Shown here in pieces: positions 43,719 through 52,225 of a stretch of DNA of 64,000 nt (position 1 is the first letter of the stretch; the number at the start of each line of letters is the position of its first letter). The DNA lies in NCBI RefSeq assembly GCF_032098525.1, contig NZ_CP134890.1:620001-684000 (forward strand), written 5' to 3'. The stretch comes from Flavobacterium sp. PMTSA4. GTDB taxonomy: Bacteria; Bacteroidota; Bacteroidia; Flavobacteriales; Flavobacteriaceae. The position numbers were made by a program, and so were the translations under genes. Under the pieces are notes generated by a model, which had not been told where the DNA came from, ran no database searches, and worked only from the letters and a program-made list of their open reading frames with translations.

Positions 43719-44039
43719 TTAGTCTTGATTTGTATCTCTATAGTAGATTTTGTCATCTAGCCATTCTTGAACAGCTAATGCATGTGGCTTAGGTAATTTT
43801 TCGTAAAACTTAGAAACTTCAATTTGTTCTTTATTTTCGAAAATTTCTTCTAAACTATCGTTATATGTTGCAAATTCTTCCAATTTTTCAATTAATTCTT
43901 TTTTAATCTCTGAATTAATTTGGTTGGCTCTTTTCGCCATGATTGTGATTGCCTCATAAATATTTCCTGTTGGTTCTTCAACCACATTTTTATTATAAGT
44001 AATCGTGTTTACTGGAGCATTTGTCTTTTTTAAATCCAT
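43719..44039 (-). CDS. RNA polymerase omega subunit (Bacteroidota type)
   Basis: A 106-residue protein from ATG 44039 (a GTG at 44042 directly before it overlaps the TAG stop of bamD and could also be used). The pattern MDLKKTNAPVNTITYNKN ... GNIYEAITIMAKRANQINSEIKKEL resembles the omega/RPB6 fold in its 'YEAIxIxAxRAxQI' helix. Its position between bamD and coaBC is the normal setting for the Bacteroidota omega gene. Omega helps assemble RNA polymerase. The family is divergent from proteobacterial RpoZ, so I assign by helix pattern and context. Confidence 0.85.
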   Translation of the reverse strand: MDLKKTNAPVNTITYNKNVVEEPTGNIYEAITIMAKRANQINSEIKKELIEKLEEFATYNDSLEEIFENKEQIEVSKFYEKLPKPHALAVQEWLDDKIYYRDTNQD

Positions 44040-44041
44040 CA

Positions 44042-44842
44042 CTAATTTATTTTAGAAAATTGTTTTAATTCGTCTTCAATTCTAGCCAACATTACATCAG
44101 CTTTACCTTTAAATTCACTATTACTATTGAATTTTATTAATTTATCGTAAGCAGTTTTTGCGTCTAACAAACGTTCTTCTTGCTTTGTCGTAATACTATT
44201 TATTGCCAAGTTATAAGCCGAATCAAATTTGTAAAACAAAGCTTGTTCCTTGTATGGTGTACCTGGATAATTAATTATAAAATTATCTAAAGCTACCATT
44301 GCTGACTTAAAATCTGAAATAGTATTATATTGTTTTGCGTTTTCAAAAGCCTTTTTTTCAATCTTTTCTCTTAAATCCTTAGCAATTGTATTTGCTTCAA
44401 CCATATAGGTAGATTCTGGAAATTTATCTATAAAGTCTTGCAATTTATCAATTGCTTTATAAGTATCAACCTGATCTAAACTGTATACTGGTGATAATTT
44501 TGAAAAACATTTAGCACCAAGAAATGAAGCTTCTTCTATTTTTTCACTTCTAGGATAAAGAGATGCAAAACTTTCAAATTGGTAAGCAGCCAAATAATAT
44601 TGTTTTGTTTTATAAAGTGCTTGAGAATACATATAAAACATTTTCTCTGCAGAAGGTTTTCCCTTGTATGCTGGAGCAATTTGTTCAAATAATCTTATTG
44701 CTTTACTATACTTTTGTGCTTCATATTGTTTAGTAGCTTCAGCAAATTTAACCGCAACATCATCAGATTTTAATGCTTTTTGATACTCGCTACATGACGA
44801 AAACAATGCTACAAAAGCAAATAAGAATATTATTTTTTTCAT
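44042..44842 (-). CDS. bamD: Outer membrane protein assembly factor BamD
   Basis: A 266-residue lipoprotein: MKKIIFLFAFVALFSSCSEYQKALKSDD with lipobox FSSC. The rest is tetratricopeptide helices (about 30-250), with YSKAIRLFEQIAPAYKGKPSAEKMFYMYSQALYK and YPRSEKIEEASFLGAKC typical of BamD/YfiO. It forms part of the BAM complex that inserts outer membrane proteins. The promoter upstream (44898-44927) is the best in the window, and it heads the bamD-omega-coaBC-DUF4835-recN operon. Confidence 0.92.
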   Translation of the reverse strand: MKKIIFLFAFVALFSSCSEYQKALKSDDVAVKFAEATKQYEAQKYSKAIRLFEQIAPAYKGKPSAEKMFYMYSQALYKTKQYYLAAYQFESFASLYPRSEKIEEASFLGAKCFSKLSPVYSLDQVDTYKAIDKLQDFIDKFPESTYMVEANTIAKDLREKIEKKAFENAKQYNTISDFKSAMVALDNFIINYPGTPYKEQALFYKFDSAYNLAINSITTKQEERLLDAKTAYDKLIKFNSNSEFKGKADVMLARIEDELKQFSKIN

Positions 44843-44856
44843 TTATTGTTGTTATT

Positions 44857-44897
44857 CAGTTGGTTTTATTGGCATTAGCTCATTTAAAAACCAACTG
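44857..44897 (-). promoter_or_regulatory. Inverted repeat at the bamD transcription start region
   Basis: Eleven-base-pair inverted repeat CAGTTGGTTTT (44857-44867) / AAAACCAACTG (44887-44897) with a 19-nt loop. It directly abuts the -7 box and has no T-run, so it does not look like a terminator. It could be a 5' mRNA hairpin or an operator. Confidence 0.6.
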
Positions 44898-44927
44898 CAA
44901 ATTTAGTTATTAATTATGGAATACAAA
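44898..44927 (-). promoter_or_regulatory. Promoter of the bamD operon
   Basis: Minus-strand -33 TTTG (44927-44924), 18-bp spacer, -7 TAAATTTG (44905-44898). Both elements match the Bacteroidota consensus at near-ideal spacing. Confidence 0.75.
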
Positions 44928-44951
44928 ATATTTTTTTCAATTGATAAAACG

Positions 44952-45836
44952 TTACTTTTTATGAAGCTTATCAATGTAATTTTTTAATCTGTTAGATAGG
45001 TTTTCGTCAACATTTACCAAAGGTAATCTAACAGTGTTTTCAGCTAATCCAAGATGCTTAAAGACTTCTTTTATTCCTGCAGGATTTCCTTGTTCAAATA
45101 TCATATCAATTGCATCAGAAATTAGATAATGGATTTTATATGCTTCGTCTACTTTTCTATTCAATCCAAGGTGAACCATTTCTGAAAACTCTTTAGGAAA
45201 ACCTTCAGCAATAACCGAAATAACTCCACTTCCACCAGCCAAAATCATTGGCAAAGTAACCATATCATCACCTGAAATTACAAGAAAATCTTTTGGTTTA
45301 TTTTTGATTAAAGTCATTGCCTGAACAATATCGCCAGCAGCTTCTTTTATTGCAACTATGTTTTTAAAATCGTTTGCCAATCTGATAACTGTTGAAGGTA
45401 ACATATTACTTGCTGTTCTTCCAGGTACATTATAAAGAATTATTGGCAACGGTGAAGCTTCTGAAATGGCTTTATAATGTTGATAAATTCCTTCTTGAGT
45501 TGGTTTGTTATAATATGGTGAAACAGAAAGAATTGCTTCAAATTCTGAAAAATCTCTGGTCTTTAGCTCATCAATTATTTTTTGGGTATTGTTTCCTCCA
45601 ACACCAAGTACTAATGGCAATCTTTTTTTATTAGCATCAATAACCGTTTTGATTACCAATTCCTTTTCATCATTTGTTAGTGTAGCATTTTCTGCAGTGG
45701 TTCCAAGTACTACTAAATAATCTATTCCGTTATCAATTTGGAAATTGACAATTCTTTTCAAACCATCAACATCTACTGATAAATCTTTGTTGAATGGTGT
45801 TACTAGCGCAACTCCAGTTCCAATTAATGATTGCAT
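44952..45836 (-). CDS. dapA: 4-hydroxy-tetrahydrodipicolinate synthase
   Basis: A 294-residue TIM-barrel lyase. It has VLGTTAENATL near residue 43, the catalytic Tyr135 in ILYNVPGRTA and the Schiff-base Lys164 in VAIKEAAGD. GDDMVTLPMILAGGSGVISV follows near 190. It condenses pyruvate and aspartate semialdehyde in the lysine/diaminopimelate pathway. Its ATG lies one base after the stop of the DUF6913-like gene, so they are co-transcribed from the promoter at 46376-46383. Confidence 0.96.
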   Translation of the reverse strand: MQSLIGTGVALVTPFNKDLSVDVDGLKRIVNFQIDNGIDYLVVLGTTAENATLTNDEKELVIKTVIDANKKRLPLVLGVGGNNTQKIIDELKTRDFSEFEAILSVSPYYNKPTQEGIYQHYKAISEASPLPIILYNVPGRTASNMLPSTVIRLANDFKNIVAIKEAAGDIVQAMTLIKNKPKDFLVISGDDMVTLPMILAGGSGVISVIAEGFPKEFSEMVHLGLNRKVDEAYKIHYLISDAIDMIFEQGNPAGIKEVFKHLGLAENTVRLPLVNVDENLSNRLKNYIDKLHKK

Positions 45837-45837
45837 A

Positions 45838-46356
45838 TTAAATTTTGTTTAAAATCTTTAAATATTTGAAAAGTTCTTCGATAAAAACTTTATAATTTTC
45901 AGCATTGGTAGTAATCATAAAATGATTTAGTCTTTTATCAACTGTTGAAAAACCCACTTTAAAATTAGATTTAGATTGACTTGATACTGCCATCAAAGCG
46001 GCTTTTTCAGTATCATAATAATTAATCAATAAATCAAAAGGTTGATTGATAAAATCTTTAACTTCTTTTTTACTTATATGGCCATTCCAATCTAAATTTT
46101 TATAAGTAAAATGAGGATAATCATAAACTGTATTCTTTTTTAAACGATTTTTAAAAACCAATACAGAACAATCTTCTTCTTTTATTCCATTTTTTGTTAA
46201 CTCTTTGATTAAATCTGATTTCTCATAAAAATAGGTTTCATCAAAAATAATTCCTACCTTTTTAATTAATATATCAGAGGATGAATTATTTACATTAGAC
46301 AAACTGTTTTTAACAATTTTTTTTGTTATAAATTCCTTGATATGATTCAAAAACAT
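45838..46356 (-). CDS. DUF6913-like protein of unknown function
   Basis: A 172-residue soluble protein, apparently of the flavobacterial DUF6913 family (recalled, moderate confidence). It has an N-terminal amphipathic helix (MFLNHIKEFITKKIV), a KKVGIIFDETYFY strand near residue 33, and a central segment ending FKVGFSTVDKRLNHFMI near 138. Alternating strands and helices suggest a small alpha/beta fold. It is the first gene of a pair with dapA, which may mean a link to cell-wall metabolism, but that is only context. Confidence 0.7.
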   Translation of the reverse strand: MFLNHIKEFITKKIVKNSLSNVNNSSSDILIKKVGIIFDETYFYEKSDLIKELTKNGIKEEDCSVLVFKNRLKKNTVYDYPHFTYKNLDWNGHISKKEVKDFINQPFDLLINYYDTEKAALMAVSSQSKSNFKVGFSTVDKRLNHFMITTNAENYKVFIEELFKYLKILNKI

Positions 46357-46375
46357 AGTACTTTTACTTAAGTTA

Positions 46376-46383
46376 CAAATTTA
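46376..46383 (-). promoter_or_regulatory. -7 box of the DUF6913-dapA operon
   Basis: Minus-strand TAAATTTG, perfect TAnnTTTG, 19 bases before the ATG at 46356, in a 48-base divergent intergenic region. No clear -33 element. Confidence 0.55.
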
Positions 46384-46404
46384 CTAAAATTACTAGCATT
46401 AAAG

Positions 46405-47187
46405 ATGGTAAAACTAAAAAACTCTAACGTTCTTTTAAAACAATTTGTTTTAATATTAACATTTCTTTTTTTAATTTCTTGTGCAGAAAAAAAACAGGTT
46501 GTTAGTAAAATTGTAGCCGAAAAAATAAGCATCACAAATACTGCTTCAGAAGACTCTGAAATTGAAAACTTTATAAAACCTTACCGAGAAAATATTGATA
46601 AAGATTTGAGTCAAGTATTGGCAATTGCCCCAAAAACGATTGATAAAAATGGTGAATGGCAAACTCCAATGGGAAATTTTCTTTCTGATATTACATTACA
46701 AAAAACGATTCCTGTTTTTAAATCACGAGAAAACAAACAAATTGATGTCTGTTTACTTAATCATGGTGGAATTCGTTCTACTATTTCGGCTGGAAATGTT
46801 ACAGCAAGAACAGCATACGAAATAATGCCTTTTGAAAACTCTGCCTATGTTGTAAGCTTAAAAGGTGAACAAATTTTAGAAATGATATATTATATTATTT
46901 CAGAAAAAAAACCGCATCCTTTAAGTGGAATGACATTTACAATTGATAAAAATAATTTACCTAAAGATATTTTTATTAACGGAAAACCTTTCGAAAAAGA
47001 CAAAACATATTATGTAGTCACTTCTGATTATTTAATTAATGGTGGCGATAACATGCTATTTTTTAAAAAAGCAATTGAAAAATATGACTTAGATTATAAA
47101 CTTAGAAATATAATCATTGATTATTTTAAAGAAAATAACGAAATAGTTTCTAATTCATCAATTAGGATAAGAAAAAAAGATAATTAG
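46405..47187 (+). CDS. 5'-nucleotidase C-terminal domain protein (lipoprotein)
   Basis: A 260-residue protein with a lipoprotein signal (lipobox LISC near residue 25). It consists only of the substrate-binding C-terminal domain of UshA-type 5'-nucleotidases: GNFLSDITLQ near 90, CLLNHGGIRSTISAGNVTARTAYEIMPF near 115-142, and YYVVTSDYLINGGDNM near 195. The metallophosphatase half is encoded separately, 18 bases downstream. Together they could rebuild a periplasmic or surface nucleotidase that frees phosphate and nucleosides. Here the order is C-terminal domain first. Confidence 0.9.
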   Translation: MVKLKNSNVLLKQFVLILTFLFLISCAEKKQVVSKIVAEKISITNTASEDSEIENFIKPYRENIDKDLSQVLAIAPKTIDKNGEWQTPMGNFLSDITLQKTIPVFKSRENKQIDVCLLNHGGIRSTISAGNVTARTAYEIMPFENSAYVVSLKGEQILEMIYYIISEKKPHPLSGMTFTIDKNNLPKDIFINGKPFEKDKTYYVVTSDYLINGGDNMLFFKKAIEKYDLDYKLRNIIIDYFKENNEIVSNSSIRIRKKDN

Positions 47188-47205
47188 CAATAAATTCATA
47201 ATAAA

Positions 47206-48120
47206 ATGAAAAGAAGAGAATTTATTCAAAAAACAGCAGCAAGTTCAGCATTAGTTGGAGTTACAGGAGTTACACTTAGTAGTTTTACAACATTAAACAC
47301 TAAGCATTTAACTATTTTACACACTAATGATGTTCACAGCTATATTGATCCATTTCCTGCAAATCATCCGAAAAACCCAAATGCTGGTGGAGTTGCAAGA
47401 AGAGCAGCAATTATAGAAAATATTCGTAAAGAAAATTCAAATGTTTTATTGCTTGATGCTGGAGATATTTTTCAAGGAACACCATATTTTAATTATTATG
47501 GCGGTGAATTAGAGTTCAAACTCATGAGTATGATGAAGTATGATTTAGCAACAATAGGAAATCATGATTTTGACAATGGAATTAATGGTTTGTATGCTCA
47601 ACTTCCAAATGCTGAATTTGAATTTGTTTCTGCTAATTATGACTTTAAAAATACCATTCTAGATGGACATGTTAAACCTTATAAACTTTTTAATAAAAAT
47701 GGAATAAAGGTTGGGGTTTTTGGTCTTGGTGTTGAACTTGAAGGTTTAGTTGATAAAAAAAATTACAAAGAAACTGTTTATAACAATCCTGTTGAAATTG
47801 CCCAGGACATGTCAAAATTATTGAAGAAAGATTATAAATGTGATTTAGTGATATGTTTATCTCACATAGGTTACGAATATAAAAATGATGCAAATAAAAT
47901 TTGTGATTTAAAACTCGCTTCTTTGACTAAAGATATAGACTTAATAATTGGTGGTCATACACATACTTTTTTAGACAAACCAACTCTTATTAAAAACATA
48001 GAAAATAATGATGTTTTAGTTAATCAAGTTGGATGTTATGGCTTAAATCTTGGAAGAGTTGATTTTTATTTTGATGATAGTAAATCTGTTTCAAGCAAAG
48101 GAAAATCAATTATTATTTGA
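47206..48120 (+). CDS. Metallophosphatase (5'-nucleotidase N-terminal domain) with Tat-like signal
   Basis: A 304-residue protein. The N terminus MKRREFIQKTAASSALVGV has twin arginines followed by a hydrophobic stretch, consistent with a Tat signal. The metallophosphoesterase motifs are complete: LHTNDVHSYID near residue 38, LDAGDIFQGTPYFNYYGG near 85, GNHDFDNG near 118, CLSHIGYEY near 220 and GGHTHTF near 248. These coordinate two metals. The partner domain is encoded just upstream. The final 15 bases overlap the convergent membrane protein gene. Confidence 0.92.
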   Translation: MKRREFIQKTAASSALVGVTGVTLSSFTTLNTKHLTILHTNDVHSYIDPFPANHPKNPNAGGVARRAAIIENIRKENSNVLLLDAGDIFQGTPYFNYYGGELEFKLMSMMKYDLATIGNHDFDNGINGLYAQLPNAEFEFVSANYDFKNTILDGHVKPYKLFNKNGIKVGVFGLGVELEGLVDKKNYKETVYNNPVEIAQDMSKLLKKDYKCDLVICLSHIGYEYKNDANKICDLKLASLTKDIDLIIGGHTHTFLDKPTLIKNIENNDVLVNQVGCYGLNLGRVDFYFDDSKSVSSKGKSIII

Positions 48121-48789
48121 TTTTTCTGTTACAACTATGTATTTATAAAAAGTAAAAAAGGCAAAAGAATTTAATAACATAGCCAAAGGTCTGAATAATT
48201 GCTTTAATTCATCGTAGAGAAAATATTTTTCAATAAAAACTACAAATTGCAAAAGAACAAACAGAAAAGCACTTATCAATAGAATAGAATTTTTCTTGTC
48301 ATCATTCATTATATAGTTTGAAAGTGCCAATCCAGCAATTAATGAAATTAAAATATTTTGAATAATCAAAATAAAGTAACTATCATTTGGTATTGATTCG
48401 GTTTCATAAAAAATATAAAAGAAAACTATTAAAAATGGAACGGTACCGAGAAGCAACGGAATAAAATCCAGCTTATTATTTACTCTAAATAAAACAGCAA
48501 TAATTAAAATTCTATGTATCGAAAAAGCTATTATTCCATAAAAAAGACATAAAGCTGTATCTGGTATAAAAAGAACATTTGTAATTATTGAAAACAACAT
48601 CGCCAACAAAAACAATAAGTTCCTTTTTTTACTTTCTAACAAATACAATACAATTATGAATATTGGGATTAATGGCTTAAATATTAAAATCAATAATTTA
48701 CTCGAAAGATACTCAGCAATAATTTCAACAGAAGCTATTACAAAAAAAATTATTGTAACAATCTTAGTTAAAGTATTATTGTTTAGCAT
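48106..48789 (-). CDS. Multi-pass membrane protein, YhhN/TMEM86-like (tentative)
   Basis: A 227-residue protein with about eight membrane segments and little polar sequence. Its layout resembles the YhhN/TMEM86 lysoplasmalogenase family: KPLIPIFIIVLYL near residue 36, then a short loop, then a segment ending LFIPD. The family's conserved GD is replaced by TN (ITNVLF), so catalysis is doubtful. It is a paralogue of the next gene upstream (48812-49510), with the same KPL ... LF ... layout. The 3' end overlaps the 5'-nucleotidase gene by 15 bases. Function is unknown. Confidence 0.72.
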   Translation of the reverse strand: MLNNNTLTKIVTIIFFVIASVEIIAEYLSSKLLILIFKPLIPIFIIVLYLLESKKRNLLFLLAMLFSIITNVLFIPDTALCLFYGIIAFSIHRILIIAVLFRVNNKLDFIPLLLGTVPFLIVFFYIFYETESIPNDSYFILIIQNILISLIAGLALSNYIMNDDKKNSILLISAFLFVLLQFVVFIEKYFLYDELKQLFRPLAMLLNSFAFFTFYKYIVVTEKSNNN

Positions 48790-48811
48790 GATTTCTAAAT
48801 CATTATTTTGA

Positions 48812-49510
48812 TTAAATATTTACTATTTTGAAATTTCTCATTTTTTTCTCAGTAAATAAAACAAACCGAGTCAACATCAGTTGTCCTAAAACATAGAACA
48901 GCATCGATAAAGCATGCATAGTTGGTTCCGCAACCGAAAACAATTTAAACAGATATACAAAATGCATTAATGCAAAAAGTAACGCACTAATGAACAGATA
49001 ATAATTGGTTTTACTTTTATAAATCGTATAGTTTCCTAAACCAAAACCACCTAAAAAAATCACGAAAAAAGCATTAAAAATGAAAAACAATAAATTTGAA
49101 TGAATCGATTCATAACTTATAATCAGTATAGCTGCATAAGTAATAAAGAAAGGAATTGCTCCAAAAATCATCGAATTTAATGGTGGCTTATTTAGTTGAT
49201 TCAAAACTAAATAAATAATGATAATCATAAAAAATAGTGCGAAAAAGGTTCCGAAAAGATTATAAAAAAATGTGTTTTCAATAAATAAAATATTTGAAAC
49301 AGAACTGAAAACCAAAGCTGCTATAAAATAATTACTCCTAATCTTAGACTTGAACAAATAGAATATTAAAAGAAAAGGAATTATTAATGGCTTAGAAACC
49401 CAAACTATAGTAGTATCATTAAATAATTCAGCAATAATTTCGATAAATGAAATCACTACAAAAAAGAAAAGAAATAAATTTGATAACTTACTGTATTCGC
49501 TGTTTTTCAT
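48812..49510 (-). CDS. Multi-pass membrane protein, paralogue of the previous one (tentative YhhN-like)
   Basis: A 232-residue protein with about eight membrane segments. EIIAELFNDTTIVWVSKPLIIPFLL near residue 25-48 lines up with EIIAEYLSSKLLILIFKPLIPIF of its neighbour, and SSVSNILFIE lines up with SIITNVLFIP. The match runs the whole length at low identity, so this is an old tandem duplication. The family assignment to lysoplasmalogenase-like proteins is tentative, and the usual GD motif is SN here. It lies 22 bases upstream of its paralogue. Confidence 0.72.
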   Translation of the reverse strand: MKNSEYSKLSNLFLFFFVVISFIEIIAELFNDTTIVWVSKPLIIPFLLIFYLFKSKIRSNYFIAALVFSSVSNILFIENTFFYNLFGTFFALFFMIIIIYLVLNQLNKPPLNSMIFGAIPFFITYAAILIISYESIHSNLLFFIFNAFFVIFLGGFGLGNYTIYKSKTNYYLFISALLFALMHFVYLFKLFSVAEPTMHALSMLFYVLGQLMLTRFVLFTEKKMRNFKIVNI

Positions 49511-49591
49511 TTTTGGTATAATAATGAGTTCATTGAGTACTCAAATTATCAACCAAATTAATAAATTATCATTCAATTAACATTTATAATA

Positions 49592-51592
49592 TTATTTTTT
49601 TATCAAATTAACATATTCATTTTCAGAAATAATAGGAATTTTCAATTGGTTAGCTTTATCCAATTTAGCTGGTCCCATATTTTCTCCCGCAATTACATAA
49701 TGTGTTTTTGCCGAAATTGAACTTCCAACTTTTCCACCATTATCTTCAATTGATTGTTTTAGTTCATCTCTTGAAAATAAACTAAAAACTCCCGAAACCA
49801 CAAAAGTCTTTCCTTCTAAAATCGAAGTTGCATTAGGATTTATTTTTTCAACAATTTCCATTTGAACTCCAAATTCTTTCAGCCTATTGATAATTCTAAC
49901 ATTTTCTTGATTTTCAAAAAACTCAACTACACTTTGCGCAATTTTTTCTCCAATTTCATCAACCAATACTAAATCCATTAAAGTTGCTTGTTGCAAAGCA
50001 TCAATATTTTTATAATGTTTAGCTAGTTTTTTTGCAACCGTTTCACCAACATATCTAATTCCAATAGCATAAAGAACACGTTCAAAAGGAATTTGTTTTG
50101 ATTTTTCAATTCCATTTATCAAGTTTTCGGCTGATTTTTGCGCCATTCTTTCCAACGGAATAACTTGCTCAATTTTCAATTCGTATAAATCTGAATAATC
50201 TTTTATTAAACCATTTTGAAATAACAAAGCAACTGTTTCTCCACCAAGTCCATCAATATCCATTGCTTTTCTAGAAATATAGTGTTCAATTCTACCAATT
50301 ATTTGTGGCGGACAACCATAGAAATTTGGACAATAATGATTTGCTTCACCTTCTACTCTATGCAATGGTGTATTGCATTCTGGACAGTTTGAAATATAAA
50401 TTGTTGGCACTGAATTTAAAGGTCTTTTTTCAAAATCAACACCAATTATTTTAGGAATAATCTCACCGCCTTTTTCTACAAAAACAGTATCATCAACACG
50501 AATATCTAATTTTGCAATTTGGTCTGCATTATGCAATGAAGCTCTTTTTACTATTGTACCGGCCAATTGAACCGATTCTAAATTAGCAACTGGAGTAATT
50601 GCACCTGTTCTACCAACTTGATAGGATATTGAATTTAATTTAGTTGAAACTTGCTCCGCTTTAAATTTATATGCAATCGACCAACGTGGAGCTTTTGCTG
50701 TATAACCTAATTCATCTTGTTGTTGAAAACTATTCACTTTAATTACAACTCCATCAGTTTCATAAGGTAAATTATGTCGATGTTTGTCCCAATAATCAAT
50801 ATATTCTAAAACTTCATTCAGGTTATTGGCTAATTTTGCTTCTTTCGGAACTTTAAATCCCCAATTTCGTGCAGCGTTTAGACCTTCAAATTGTGTATTA
50901 ATTCCCAGATTATTTCCAACTATAAAATAAAGCAAACATTCCAGCGGACGTTTTGCTACTTCACTACTATCCTGAAGCTTTAAACTTCCAGAAGCGGTAT
51001 TTCTAGGATTCGAATATGGTGTTTCGCCAATTTCTATCAATTCCTGATTCATTTTTTCAAAACCTTCAAAAGGCAAAACTATTTCGCCTCGTATATCAAA
51101 CTTATTGGGAAAACTACCTTTTAATTGAAGTGGAATAGATTTTATAGTTTTTATATTATTAGTAACATCGTCACCTTGAAAACCATCGCCACGAGTAACG
51201 GCACGTTTTAATTTTCCATTTTCATAAGTAATAGAAATGGATGCACCATCATATTTTAACTCACATGTATATTGAAGTGAAACATTACCCAATACTTTTT
51301 GAATTCTGTTTTCCCAATCAATTAAATCTTCTTTTGAATAAGAGTTATCCAAAGAATACATTCTGTAATCATGAACAACTGTTTCGAAGTTTTTAGTAAT
51401 CGTGCCGCCAACTCTTTGTGTTGGTGAATTTTCGTCAAAAAATTGAGGATTTTGAAGTTCTAATTCTTGAAGTTGTTTTAGTTTCTGGTCAAACTCAAAA
51501 TCAGAAATAGTTGGATTATCTAATACATAATAATTATAATTATGTTGATTAAGCTCTTCTCTTAAACTAGTAATAGTCTGCTGAATATCCAT
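49592..51592 (-). CDS. ligA: NAD-dependent DNA ligase
   Basis: A 666-residue ligase of normal length. The adenylated lysine is Lys113 in CELKYDGASISI. The OB fold region holds GRTGAITPVANLESVQLAGT near 330, followed by a four-cysteine zinc finger (CPECNTPLHRVEGE ... CPN) near 400, helix-hairpin-helix repeats near 460-580, and a C-terminal BRCT domain (FVVSGVFSLFSRDELKQSIEDNGGK). It seals nicks in replication and repair. It lies downstream of the DUF6495 gene by 73 bases. It is essential in most bacteria. Confidence 0.97.
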   Translation of the reverse strand: MDIQQTITSLREELNQHNYNYYVLDNPTISDFEFDQKLKQLQELELQNPQFFDENSPTQRVGGTITKNFETVVHDYRMYSLDNSYSKEDLIDWENRIQKVLGNVSLQYTCELKYDGASISITYENGKLKRAVTRGDGFQGDDVTNNIKTIKSIPLQLKGSFPNKFDIRGEIVLPFEGFEKMNQELIEIGETPYSNPRNTASGSLKLQDSSEVAKRPLECLLYFIVGNNLGINTQFEGLNAARNWGFKVPKEAKLANNLNEVLEYIDYWDKHRHNLPYETDGVVIKVNSFQQQDELGYTAKAPRWSIAYKFKAEQVSTKLNSISYQVGRTGAITPVANLESVQLAGTIVKRASLHNADQIAKLDIRVDDTVFVEKGGEIIPKIIGVDFEKRPLNSVPTIYISNCPECNTPLHRVEGEANHYCPNFYGCPPQIIGRIEHYISRKAMDIDGLGGETVALLFQNGLIKDYSDLYELKIEQVIPLERMAQKSAENLINGIEKSKQIPFERVLYAIGIRYVGETVAKKLAKHYKNIDALQQATLMDLVLVDEIGEKIAQSVVEFFENQENVRIINRLKEFGVQMEIVEKINPNATSILEGKTFVVSGVFSLFSRDELKQSIEDNGGKVGSSISAKTHYVIAGENMGPAKLDKANQLKIPIISENEYVNLIKK

Positions 51593-51665
51593 AAAAAAAA
51601 TCGGCTATTTTAGTAACAAATTGTGCGTACTAAAATAACCAATATATTTATAAAAACGGAAATAT

Positions 51666-52139
51666 TTAAGATTGAATTATTCCATTTATTTGAAGATAGA
51701 GTTGACCATCAGATAAAATTGCTCCTTGTGAAATTAAATCAAAAATAGATGTGTTTCTTTCGGATTCATATTCTTTTTTTCCTAAATGAATCTCTACATG
51801 GTCAGTAAACATATTTTCACTAAGCCAATGCAAACCTTCTTTTTTCATCAAATCAACATCATCATTCAAGGATTTTAAGACTATAGATTGAATGTATTTT
51901 TCTTGACAATGAAAAAGGAAAATATGACTTTTTGAAAAATGCTCTAGATAATGTGTGTTTTTAAGAACGCCTTCCCAAATCAAATCTGAGAAAACATCAA
52001 GTTCTTGTTCTGCAACTTGGGGTTCGTTTTTTTTAATGTCATCCCATTCGCTTCTGTCAATACTTTGTGTAGCAAGAAAATTTGAAAACTCAACATGAAG
52101 TTCTTCAAATTGTTCTTTGGTAAGTCTTTTATATTTCAA
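51666..52139 (-). CDS. DUF6495-like protein of unknown function
   Basis: A 157-residue soluble acidic protein starting at TTG 52139 (KYKRLTKEQFEELHVEF). It resembles the flavobacterial DUF6495 family (recalled, moderate confidence), which I associate with this place next to ribosomal L9. Visible elements are ELDVFSDLIWEGVL near residue 46, HYLEHFSKSHIFLFHCQEK near 62 and GLHWLSENMFTDHVEIHLGKKEYESERNTS near 100-130. It is separated from rplI by a terminator, so it is probably its own transcript or depends on read-through. Confidence 0.72.
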   Translation of the reverse strand: MKYKRLTKEQFEELHVEFSNFLATQSIDRSEWDDIKKNEPQVAEQELDVFSDLIWEGVLKNTHYLEHFSKSHIFLFHCQEKYIQSIVLKSLNDDVDLMKKEGLHWLSENMFTDHVEIHLGKKEYESERNTSIFDLISQGAILSDGQLYLQINGIIQS

Positions 52140-52170
52140 CTTAATATTTTTAAAATTTTATCAAAATAAA

Positions 52171-52205
52171 AAATCCCAAAATTATTATTCATAAAATTGG
52201 GATTT
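52171..52205 (-). terminator. Terminator of the rpsF-rpsR-rplI operon
   Basis: Nine-base-pair stem AAATCCCAA (52171-52179) / TTGGGATTT (52197-52205) with a 17-nt loop; a T-run follows on the minus strand. It lies 21 bases after the rplI stop. Confidence 0.72.
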
Positions 52206-52225
52206 AATGTGTTTATAAAAATTGA

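Noticed and set aside
44857..44897. Terminator of dapA
   Set aside because: The stem has a 19-nt loop, no T-run, and it abuts a near-consensus promoter; a regulatory or 5' mRNA role is more likely.
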